A stretch of DNA of 64,000 bases from contig NW_026516669.1 in assembly GCF_025766255.1 (NCBI RefSeq), forward strand, positions 124,001 to 188,000, in the 5' to 3' direction. The notes beneath the pieces are model-generated. The model saw only the letters and a list, made by a program, of their open reading frames with translations. It ran no database searches and was not told the DNA's origin. This stretch comes from Zychaea mexicana. Its lineage: Eukaryota; Mucoromycota; Mucoromycetes; Mucorales; Lichtheimiaceae. The translations under genes and the position numbers were made by a program. The first letter of the stretch is position 1, and every line of letters begins with the position of its first letter. This document shows, in pieces, positions 34,184 to 43,139 of the stretch.

Positions 34184-35269
34184 ATGGGACAGATTAGGGC
34201 TTTTGCAAAATTCCTCAAATCCTCAAATCCTCAATTTTCCGATGCAATGTTAGAGGGTAACACCTCTGGTGCAGATTCCTCGCAGGGCGGCAAAGAATTC
34301 CGATTCCAAAACACTAAAGGGCTGTTCACATATATTTGTAAGGACTTCCATTTAATAAAAGAACAAATCATGGAATGGTATATAAAACATGAACGTATTG
34401 GTTATCGAATTGAAAAGGCAATTGCATGTGATGAAATTGCACCAGAAACTGGTGAGAAACATGTTCATATATGGATACAAATGAATGAGCGGTTCGACAC
34501 AAAAACAGCACGTAAATTCTTTACTATCGATGGTGTTACTCCAAATATTAAACCAGGTGGTAATCCACAAAAGTCCATTAGCTACTGTATGAAAGGAAAA
34601 GATTATATTTGTTATAATATGGATCCAAATTATGAAGTTAAGACCAGAAAAATACACCAACAGTTACTTGGATATCAATTAATTACGAAGCAGCTTAATA
34701 TGCGGAAGGCTACCGAAATATATCCAGAATTGCTATGGAAATATGATACTGTAAAATCAAATTTAAATTCTTACTTTCATGATGCCGATATGGAAAATAA
34801 CCCTGGAAATAAATTACATATGTGGTCTATGTTTGGGATTGAAACAATGTTTGGTGGTAAAAATAAGATACCACAATACTGGATTGTAGGTCCATCAAAT
34901 GTAGGTAAGACATATAACATTGATGTATTAGAACAAGGTGGCCATCGAGCATATCTAATGAATAAAGAAAATGATTGGTCAGATTATAAGGATGATGATT
35001 ATGATTTTATGTATAATGAAGAAACAGGTTCTGATTTCAAATTAACATTTTTAAACCAAATGTTAGAAGGAACACGGTTAAAACTTAATGGCAAAATCAC
35101 AAAGTCAATAACTAAAAAGAAAAATATGCTAATAATACTGAATAGTAACTATATGCCGCACATGTTATACAAAAACAAATCAGTATATGAGTTAGAGCCA
35201 ACGCTCAATCGTTTATATATTATCTATGTTGATAAGAACCGTAAAGGTCATATAATATGGAATCCATAG
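34184..35269 (+). CDS. CRESS-DNA-type replication initiator (HUH endonuclease-SF3 helicase), geminivirus/genomovirus-like
   Basis: 361 codons. The endonuclease domain has LFTYIC (motif I, residues 47-52), HVHIWIQ (motif II, His93 and His95) and YCMKGKD (motif III, Tyr134 nucleophile and Lys137). An ARKFFTIDGVTPNIKP stretch between II and III resembles the geminivirus Rep sequence region. The helicase domain has GPSNVGKT (Walker A, 236-243), DYDFMYNEE (Walker B, about 272-280) and IILNSN (motif C, Asn320). Such proteins nick an origin hairpin at TATT/AC and start rolling-circle replication. All catalytic residues are present. The stop TAG at 35267-35269 is followed, in the same frame, by the next gene; it is one C-to-T change from Gln. 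Relatives occur as viruses and as endogenous copies in fungal genomes. Confidence 0.93.
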   Translation: MGQIRAFAKFLKSSNPQFSDAMLEGNTSGADSSQGGKEFRFQNTKGLFTYICKDFHLIKEQIMEWYIKHERIGYRIEKAIACDEIAPETGEKHVHIWIQMNERFDTKTARKFFTIDGVTPNIKPGGNPQKSISYCMKGKDYICYNMDPNYEVKTRKIHQQLLGYQLITKQLNMRKATEIYPELLWKYDTVKSNLNSYFHDADMENNPGNKLHMWSMFGIETMFGGKNKIPQYWIVGPSNVGKTYNIDVLEQGGHRAYLMNKENDWSDYKDDDYDFMYNEETGSDFKLTFLNQMLEGTRLKLNGKITKSITKKKNMLIILNSNYMPHMLYKNKSVYELEPTLNRLYIIYVDKNRKGHIIWNP

Positions 35270-35272
35270 ACA

Positions 35273-36070
35273 ATGAAGGTGAAGGATTATGAAAATAAAT
35301 TCATGTATTATGAAAACATGGATATGTATGAGGACTTATACAAAGGTGAATTCGAAAACGAATACCAAGATCAGCATACATTTATCCGTTATGCACATAA
35401 TAGTGGTCAGGATGATATTAAAAAATATACACCGATGGATAAAACAGTAGAGGAACCACAAGAATTAGCTGACACAGAAGAATATATGAAGGAACAAGAA
35501 GAAAAACATAATAGTAATAATACACAGAACAATAAACAACATAATCCGCCTCAACAAAATAATAGAGGATGGTCAAATGTAAAGGTACCATCATCAGTAG
35601 ATTGTAGGCATCGGGAAGATGTGTTTAATGATATAAAATGTGATGATGTTGTAAATGATACTACTGATTGGGAAAACCCACCAGAAGATATAGAGAAACA
35701 TAAATACATAGATGTAAGTACATCTGAATCAGAGAAAAGTAGTGACTGCAACATACCAAATAATATACCAAAACGTAAAAAGAAAAAAAGACACATTAAA
35801 AATAAACGGAGAAACAAGCAAATAGTAGAAGAAATACAGCCAAAAGAATATTTTGAAAAGCATAAGGATATAAAACAGGCTATAATAGATGATATAGATA
35901 TAACAAAAGAAACTGACGTCAAAAATAAATCAACAGATACTAATATAAGTACAAGTATAACTAATGAATGCATAAAACATAAATATAATTGGGCAAGTAA
36001 ACGAAAAGTTGATGCAGTCAGTTTCAATATGAAATTTTTTAATAAGCAAATAAGTAAGAAATTAATTTAG
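35273..36070 (+). CDS. Lys/Asn-rich basic protein following Rep in the same frame
   Basis: 265 codons beginning three bases after the Rep stop and in the Rep frame. The first 60 residues are Tyr/acidic-rich, the middle is Gln/Asn-rich (NNTQNNKQHNPPQQNN), and a strong basic patch (PKRKKKKRHIKNKRRNKQ, about residues 168-185) looks like a nuclear signal or nucleic-acid-binding segment. It has no recognisable domain. It is either a separate gene or the C-terminal extension of Rep, split off by the TAG at 35267. In CRESS viruses the second product is a capsid protein with a basic arm, but nothing here shows a jelly-roll fold, so I do not assign that role. The stop overlaps the convergent transposase stop. 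Confidence 0.6.
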   Translation: MKVKDYENKFMYYENMDMYEDLYKGEFENEYQDQHTFIRYAHNSGQDDIKKYTPMDKTVEEPQELADTEEYMKEQEEKHNSNNTQNNKQHNPPQQNNRGWSNVKVPSSVDCRHREDVFNDIKCDDVVNDTTDWENPPEDIEKHKYIDVSTSESEKSSDCNIPNNIPKRKKKKRHIKNKRRNKQIVEEIQPKEYFEKHKDIKQAIIDDIDITKETDVKNKSTDTNISTSITNECIKHKYNWASKRKVDAVSFNMKFFNKQISKKLI

Positions 36071-37551
36071 AGCTGAATACCATGTGTGGCCATATATTCA
36101 TGTAGCATTTCCTGGGAATTAAACTTATCAACTGTTAACCAACTATTATCCTTTACACTATATCCAACCCACTTAACCTCAAATATGTACTTATTATCAG
36201 TATACACATGTCCTACAATCTTCTCAATATCATATGAATTACTATGTTCTATATTTCTCTGTTCTCTTTGATTTTTTCTCTTGCGTTTAGATGTATTATT
36301 TTCAGTTTCGTCCTCACTATCTATAGCCATATCTATTGATTGATTAATGTTAAGCTGTAGAAATTTCTGCTGCATGTCAACCATTTCGTTATATTCAGTA
36401 TTTACTTTTTGCTCATTTGAAAATACTAAGTCAAGTTTGTTTTTCTTACTTGGGAATTCAAAATCTTTTCCATACCATAATTTATGATGTGGTTGTACCT
36501 CTATATTATACTTATTTACAAATCGCCATATATTAGTAAGAATACAAGCAACACGAAACTGAATATTATAATATCTTATATCGGTTATTTGCAATGCTGC
36601 ACGATTATTATTAAATCGTTCAAATTTAGAGCCTAACATAGAAAACTGTGCTTCTATTGCCAAACGAAATGATCCAAACTTGTTATTAAAGTATGTCTCA
36701 TTGATTGTTAACTTTTGTCCTGGTTCTTTTCTTATGGGATGTAAAAAATTACGATCTTAAAAACTATATCCAGCATCTGTCGCATTATCTTTAAACTTTT
36801 GTATAAATAAATTATATCCACCATCCATTCCTAAACAATCTGCTTCACTTATTTTTTTATATAGTTTCATATTAATAAACATAGTACCATCATTTCCGAT
36901 AGCACATTTTTCAGATACTGAAACATGTGTAATTATTTCATTCATATCATGTATAACTTGTGTACGTACAGCTGGCCCTTTTAATTTATATGAATATAAC
37001 TGTGAATGTGACTCATTTGGTTTATAATACTTTATTTTACTATCATGTCCATCAATAAATAGTGTAACATTCTTAAAACCATCTGGATTGTTTATTATTG
37101 CTGATAGAATGCGAATATGTGGTGATGAGAACATACTATCTAGATCTTGTTTTACCTTTTTATTCAATTCATTATAGTTAGTAATCCAGAACCGCTTATA
37201 TAAATCATAAAATGTTGCATATGGCATAACAGTATGCATATCCTTTCCTGATACACCTGATACCATATGATATAATAATGCAAGTCCTTTTTCAATCTCG
37301 CGGTATGGCCCTGGATATTCAATATTTCCATATAAAACTGTAAGAAAATAAAATACAGGTATAAATCCAAATCTATTAAGTAATACATCCTTTATATCAT
37401 TTATTGTATTATTCTTCATATCTTTAATAGCTGTTCTATGATTAAATCTATGTTGCATTTCAGGCCAAGATTTATCAAGAAAAGTCCATTTATTATCAAT
37501 TAAATTTTTAATTTCAATATCGAGTTGTTCAGTGTGTTGTGTTGTGTTCAT
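36067..37551 (-). pseudogene. DDE transposase (Harbinger/DDE_Tnp_4-like) with C-terminal chromodomain, one in-frame stop
   Basis: One minus-strand frame of about 495 codons, open except for TAA at 36757-36759. The N-terminal half (MNTTQHTEQLDIEIKNLIDN onward) has a helical region, then VTLFIDGHDSKIKYYKP (first Asp, residue 167), LYSYKLKGPAVRTQVIHDMN and CLGMDGGYNLFIQKF (second Asp, 243). After the stop, FRLAIEAQFSMLGSKFERFN carries the Glu (36652-36654), spaced as in DDE_Tnp_4 transposases. A Lys/Arg-rich patch (SKRKRKNQREQRN) and a chromodomain follow: YDIEKIVGHVY, IFEVKWVGYSVKDNSWL, with the aromatic-cage positions. A chromodomain suggests targeting to methylated histones. The stop separates Asp-Asp from Glu, so this copy is inactive unless it is read through. 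Confidence 0.8.
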
Positions 37552-37620
37552 TTTTATTTGTTGTTATGTACTTTAAACAATCGCTCTTTTTTTTCTCGTG
37601 GGAGGCTACCAATATAAATA

Positions 37621-37639
37621 AAAAAATTCAATTTTTATT
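37621..37639. repeat. Subterminal inverted repeat, right copy
   Basis: Exact reverse complement of 33844-33862. Confidence 0.6.
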
Positions 37640-37699
37640 ATTTTTATTGTAAATCAATAATTAATTCGGCCACTGATGGTTATACCGGTCATAGCAATT

Positions 37700-37731
37700 T
37701 TATAATCTATATTACAGCTAGTAGATTATAA
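37700..37731 (+). other. Candidate Rep origin: hairpin with TATTAC loop
   Basis: Perfect 10-bp stem TTATAATCTA (37700-37709) with TAGATTATAA (37722-37731), and a 12-nt loop TATTACAGCTAG. CTATATTAC across stem and loop differs at one fixed position from the CRESS nonanucleotide consensus NANTATTAC, and it keeps the TATT/AC nick core. Origin activity is inferred from the hairpin, the motif and the Rep gene in the same element. In AT-rich DNA such a motif can arise by chance, but not readily at the apex of a perfect hairpin at the element's edge. Confidence 0.6.
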
Positions 37732-37759
37732 TTGGTTAGACAACTAATAGCAGGACGCC

Positions 37760-38881
37760 AACTGGGAAAAGAGCATACTGGAGCCGAAACATATACAGGA
37801 GTTCCTGGGATTCCGGTTCAAGACGAAGACAATGATGATCCACGTCCCGAAGGAGAAAATGACCAAGCTGAATTCGAAACTCAGACAGGCGAAAAACGAG
37901 ACATCAAAGACTTGCAGATGGATGGCAAGTTTGTTGGGGAAGATGACGTCGATGATCCCAGCAATAAGGGAAGCGTTACTACACACATGCTTTCTGCAAC
38001 GAGACCTAGCGAAATGTCTGAAGGAAAACGGCCATCAATGGGAACAAACATGTACACTGTCAGATCAAGGCTGGACAGAAATCGAGTGGTGGATACAGTA
38101 TTCACAAGTGAAGAATGGTCTCCCAATCAGGAAACCAATATACAAGACTCCAGCAGTGACGATCTACGTCGACGCCTCCGACACCGGATGGGGGGTCAGT
38201 TCAACGATGATAGACACGTCCGGTTTCTGGACACAAGCAGAAAAAGACGCATCGATCAATGTGCGAGAGCTGAAGACAATCTTGTTTGCGTTACAGCTAC
38301 ACAAAGAAAAATACCGCGATTGCTCGATCAAGATACTGCCAGACAGTATCACGGCACTGAAATATGTCACTAAAGCAGGAGGAACAGCGTCAGTGGAACT
38401 ACAAGAACTAGCCATCAAGATCCAGGACTTATGCAACCGATACAACATGACGTTGCAATACCAACACATACCGGGAGTACAGAACATCCAAGCGGACAAG
38501 TTGAGCAGAAGGAAAATCCCACTATACGAGAAAGCCTTGCCATTCAAATGGTTCAAACAGATAAAACAGAGATGGGGACCTCTAACGGTCGATGCATTCG
38601 CGGCAAGGCACAACAAGCGTCTGAAGCAGTTTTGGAGCTTACTCCCAGATCCGGAAGCGAAGGGGGTGGATGCATTCACTCAACGATGGCCGCGACGAGG
38701 TCTTTACCTCAACCCACCTTGGAAATTCATCCCAAGAGTCCTACACAAATTGAGAGCAGAGAAAGTGAAGGAAGCAGTATTAGTGACACCATTTTGGCCA
38801 ACCCAATACTGGTGGCCCATGATTCTCAACATCAATCACTCACCACCCTGGATCATGAAAGTAAGCACCAATGGACCTTAG
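37760..38881 (+). pseudogene. Truncated DIRS RT-RNase H copy
   Basis: The frame starts at the breakpoint within RT, after the YYLDD region, and keeps RNase H (VTIYVDASDTGWGVSS) and the NPPW methyltransferase motif. At 38813-38815 it reads TGG where the left copy has the RT stop TAG, so it continues into recombinase sequence. It then ends because one base is missing near 38867. It lacks the RT catalytic box. Confidence 0.85.
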
Positions 38882-39971
38882 TTGCTTGGAGGTTATTTCC
38901 AAGGCAAGACAAAAAAATGGAATACAAGATGAAGCAAACAAGTTCCTACAAGGCACAACAAGAGAAAGCACGAACACAGCATACGACTCAGCATGGAGTT
39001 TATGGACTAACTGGTGTAAAAACCAACATCCGCGGGTTAACCCTGAAGAATACAACGTACAACAAGTTTTCAAGTTTCTCCTCGCCCATCAACAATTTTC
39101 AATTCAATACTTGAATGTGATACGATCAGCTATCGCGTCAGTTTTCAACGTCAGCCATCCGAAGACAACACCCATTGCAAAACAACCATTGATCCAGGAA
39201 TTTTTCAAAGCAAGAAGGAAGAATAATGTACAATTGCCCACAAAACAACAACTTGAGACATGGGATGTCAATGTCATAATTGATGCAATACGAACCTGGG
39301 GGACATCGGTCGAGCTAACCTTGACAAGACTACAACTGAAGGCCATTATTTTACTGTGTATCACCACAATGTGGAGACCGCGTTCTGATATTGGACTTTT
39401 ACAGCACAGAGATATCCACATCAAGCGGGACATGGACGGAAAATTGGTGGGAGCGACAATCAATGCAAGAGAACCGAAGGAGACACAAGTAAAGACGATA
39501 CAACTTGGCACCATCAACGACGACGATATTTGCCCAGTTCAAACGGTAGCCCTCTTCATGGAAAAAACAAACCATCTCCGCAACAATTTGCCCGTTGATC
39601 ATACACTATTCCTAGCATATGTAGAGCAGCAGGATAAGATCAAGTCAATCCGACCAGCCACAGTGTCAAAAATGGTGCAGGATGCAATGAGAGACGCGGG
39701 TGTTGACACGGAGTTTTCCGCTCATTCGATCAGAGCAGCTTCTAGTACGAAAGCCGTCCAGTTGGGTCATCCCATAGACGAGATCAAGAAACATGCCAAT
39801 TGGAGTCTCCATTCCAATACCTTTGAAACATATTACTACAAACCACCACATCAACAATCGATAAGCGCCAAGATTGCAAACTCACTTTTTTCAGAAACGG
39901 AGAACCATACCACATCTGAAGTCGAAACGGCAATTCGTCAGTTGACGAAGTGGAGACGGAGGATGTGGTAA
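38871..39971 (+). CDS. DIRS tyrosine recombinase, second copy
   Basis: 366 codons, identical or nearly so to the left copy from about GIQDEANKFLQG onward, with one visible change, GTTREST for GATREST. The catalytic Arg, His-x2-Arg and Tyr are all kept. The first about 17 residues differ because of two one-base deletions relative to the left copy. It lies in a 5'-truncated element, so expression is doubtful. Confidence 0.8.
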   Translation: MDLSCLEVISKARQKNGIQDEANKFLQGTTRESTNTAYDSAWSLWTNWCKNQHPRVNPEEYNVQQVFKFLLAHQQFSIQYLNVIRSAIASVFNVSHPKTTPIAKQPLIQEFFKARRKNNVQLPTKQQLETWDVNVIIDAIRTWGTSVELTLTRLQLKAIILLCITTMWRPRSDIGLLQHRDIHIKRDMDGKLVGATINAREPKETQVKTIQLGTINDDDICPVQTVALFMEKTNHLRNNLPVDHTLFLAYVEQQDKIKSIRPATVSKMVQDAMRDAGVDTEFSAHSIRAASSTKAVQLGHPIDEIKKHANWSLHSNTFETYYYKPPHQQSISAKIANSLFSETENHTTSEVETAIRQLTKWRRRMW

Positions 39972-41624
39972 CTACCCGCCCATGGTTTCTCTCAGGATGG
40001 TGGAACAAATAACCATTTCCCAACCCCTATCATAGATGTCTTGAATAAAAAGGAAAAAGGGATGTTAGGTCAATTTTTGCATATCGTGGCCCAAACCAAA
40101 TATGACTTGTGGCCCAATTTATTTTCATTGACCCAGTGTTTTTTCTGTGATTGACTCGGTTTCCCGTTTCGCTCTCAAAATGACTCATTCGTAGACACAA
40201 AGTTTCCCAGGTGATTTTATCCCGTGACATCCCAAGAAGGTGCTCTTTTTCTATTGAGCCAGAAATTACCACCTTTTTCTCTCTTGTGGCGAGTGCAACG
40301 ACAAACATTGCAATGGCATGTTTTGTTTTTACCGATGACACAATAACATCATCCTCGCTGTTGTTGCTGATAGCCAGCTTCATCGCAGCTGCGGAAAGAG
40401 AATAAAGTCAGTGTAGCTGCTACCTTGGCCGTCGTAATGATGACGACTACTTCCAGGCATAAATGCCTCTTGTGTTCTTTGTCCCTCTATCTCTACACTA
40501 GTAGTTTTTCTCACAGACCTCATTACCCTACCCCTTGCAGATGATCTTATCAGAAACGGTGCCTGGACCGTATAAAAGCACCCGGAACGAAACGGGTATG
40601 GCTCGTGAGAAACCACACATCTTGTTTATGTACGCGTTCATTATCACAGCCGTATGATCACCGATCCTGTTGCGAAAGCCCGTGCATTTCGGGTACTGCA
40701 TTTTTTTAATAGCGGAACGAGCCTATCAAAGCCTTTTGTTTGTTTGTATACAGATCACATAATAAGAGAAATAATTGCAACAGGATGATGCTATCATCAT
40801 GCTGCGGCAGCGGGTTTCGTGCAATCGACTTAGAGTTTACCACTCGGATCACGAGAAACTCTGTGCTGCTTGATGCAAAAATTTCTCTTCTCTTCTTCTC
40901 CCAGGGTCATGGTAATATTAAAAATTGAAGGATGACTGTTAAACTTTGGCAGCGCTAATTGGTATGGTACTCGCTACTACTATGCTATCATACAACAGTC
41001 AGGAAAGTCGTGTACTACGTGTACGTCCTGTCTGTACTTGTCTATATTGGTAATTCATTGCCAAAACCTTTTCGCAACCGCTTAGGTATTCCGTACAGCC
41101 GATTGCTTATGTATACACTGATTGTTAGCGTATTTCGTTAAAACAGATGTGGAGAAAGAGAGAAGAACAAGCGATTTCCGTAGGGTATTTTGTAGCACAT
41201 GTGGCTAATTTTGCCGAGCCATCACAGAAATGGAAACTAGCGTGTGGGGGAGCAGTAATCGTATGATTGGTTCCTAGATGATGCACATGCTGAGCAACTG
41301 TTTTTTACTTGAAAAGTCGATTTGCCGATGTATGTGCTTCGGAGCCTTGCGATGAGCACCTGAACCTCAAGTAATATGCACCACTATCAGTGGAACACTG
41401 TAATCCAACCAGCCCATAGCCTGCATTGGTGTAGTTTCTTTGCCAGAACAATCTTGCTCAATTCTATCAGTCAGCTTCAGGACAATTACTTAATCATGAA
41501 GAGACCATGGAAGTAAAACCATGAAGAAAACAGGCTCCGGCTTGTTGCCTAACGAAACTGACTATGTAAGAGATCTTGCATGCATTCTCAGTAGCTACTG
41601 GTATAATACCAGCTGTTTTATTAT

Positions 41625-43139
41625 GAGCTACCATTGATTCTAATGTTGGAGCTTGTTCGCAAAGGTGACAACAGGCATGCAAGAAGTATGATACCGGCAT
41701 GCTGGTAGAAAGGTTGAAACTTTACCCTTGCTGCCGCTATTATCGAATCTTTTTTCTGGTTTAATGGGCACACTGATACCAGTGACTGAAATGGTGCATT
41801 GAATTTGTCCTTTATAAAGTTTCTTAATGCAGCAGTGAACTTCGTTTGAAATAAAAAGACGTACACAATAATGGGCATAAAGCGCGACGCTGCAAAAAGC
41901 ATCAGCAATAGGCAATGCAACAGCGACCGCAAGCCACAATTTCCCAGATTTAAATACCCACCAACGGCGGCAACCCCGTTTTCTCTTCGTGCTTAATGGT
42001 AAGTTTCTAGTGTATAGTGAAAAATGAGCAAAAGAAAGAATTGGTGATTGGTGTATAAACTTCTGGGGCTGATCGTATAATTTTGTTTGATCTTATAGAA
42101 AGGAGAGATCTTTGGCAATCCCCTTGATAAGGACGGACTGAGCTTTTGCTCTAAACACGCATCACTTGTTGATGTTGGCACAACTAGCCCCATTGTGGGC
42201 GTCTTGGCACATTTGCCTTACTACTTTTTTTTTTCAATCAAATAAGAAAATGATAAAAAAGGCATATGATGCCCTGTAATGGAATGAGTGGGAGAAAGAA
42301 TTGTTTCTTTTCTCCACATGTTCTTTAACTTTATTGTCACATCGTATGATAATGCTTTCAAAGAGCTATTATCACGATAAATAAAAAAAAGTAGGGATAG
42401 ATGATTTGTTTTCATAATTATCTTGTTCTAATATACTGGCATATATGCTAGAAATATGATGAAAGATGATGATAGAAGCAGCAACAGGTCTGCATTAATT
42501 GATGTTGGTAAAACTACAACATACTGCCTGAGCTGCAATAGAGAGGGAAAAAAAGGAGTGATTTTCGGATCGCTTATCCCTGACTGCGAGGCAGCCTAGT
42601 ACTCCTGCGTACGTACAACAGGCAAACTGTTTTGGACAGTCTAGGTTTTTGAAGCTTCTAGACTTATGCGCGAGACTCAAAGCTGCGTGTGTTTGTAAGC
42701 GTGGGAGCGAGAACGGATTTCGGCAATTATTCCTTTTCTCGCTGCCAGAGATCAATGTCGCCAAGCTGCATATCATCACGCTTTTCGTTATGGATATTTC
42801 ATAAACGAAACGATAAACAATCGGCACATGCACAAAGATGGGGAGCATAAAGGGCCAAGAAACACAGACACCCGATTACGGTAATAAACGGACATGTAGT
42901 TCCATCGTCCCAGTAATAAATTGCAAATTTAGAGGCAGGAAGCATCATGCAGAAAATAAGATTGAAGGGATGCGCCTAAAAAAGCAAAAAGTAATGTCCA
43001 TAATGTTATTACGGACATTTAACGAAATCAACGGGTTTGCATTTCAACGCATCTTTCTTTCTCTTTTTCTTCGTTCTTCTTACTTCAGCAAATACCATCA
43101 TCTTTGGTCCCTTTTTCCTCTTTTACCACTCGTACCAAG
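41625..43139. other. Intergenic with unassigned open stretches
   Basis: No gene assigned. A minus-strand frame at 41640-41939 starts with a signal-peptide-like hydrophobic run but has no family match. On the plus strand, after a good acceptor near 42100, a stretch GEIFGNPLDKDGLSFCSKHA stays open to about 42240 and could be an orphan exon. I could not connect it to a start. Confidence 0.35.

Larger units (their letters stand above)
33704..37758. mobile_element. AT-rich hybrid element: CRESS-type Rep plus DDE-chromodomain transposase
   Basis: A strongly AT-rich block holds three opposing genes: Rep and a basic protein on the plus strand, and a DDE transposase on the minus strand, meeting tail to tail with overlapping stops (36067-36070). 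Near the ends lie a 19-bp perfect inverted repeat (33844-33862 and 37621-37639), a partial direct repeat starting ATGGTTAT (33704 and 37676), and hairpins with ATCTA/TAGAT stems (33727-33743 and 37700-37731). The right one has TATTAC in its loop. The outer edges are not proven: the left is placed between 33693 and 33733, the right by the abrupt switch to DIRS sequence at 37759. No clear target duplication was found. Confidence 0.7.
37759..41624 (+). repeat. Right arm of the 3.87-kb inverted duplication
   Basis: Near-identical reverse complement of 24688-28555, two bases shorter. It contains a 5'-truncated DIRS copy (to 39971) and the same 1.65-kb flank (39972-41624). It starts abruptly inside the RT gene, 28 bp after the origin-like hairpin, and ends at 41624, where the sequence departs from the left arm. 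Confidence 0.92.

Noticed and set aside
34184..37551. A CRISPR or prokaryotic plasmid origin for the Rep block
   Set aside because: There are no direct-repeat arrays or bacterial genes; the chromodomain and surrounding fungal transposons point to a eukaryotic element.
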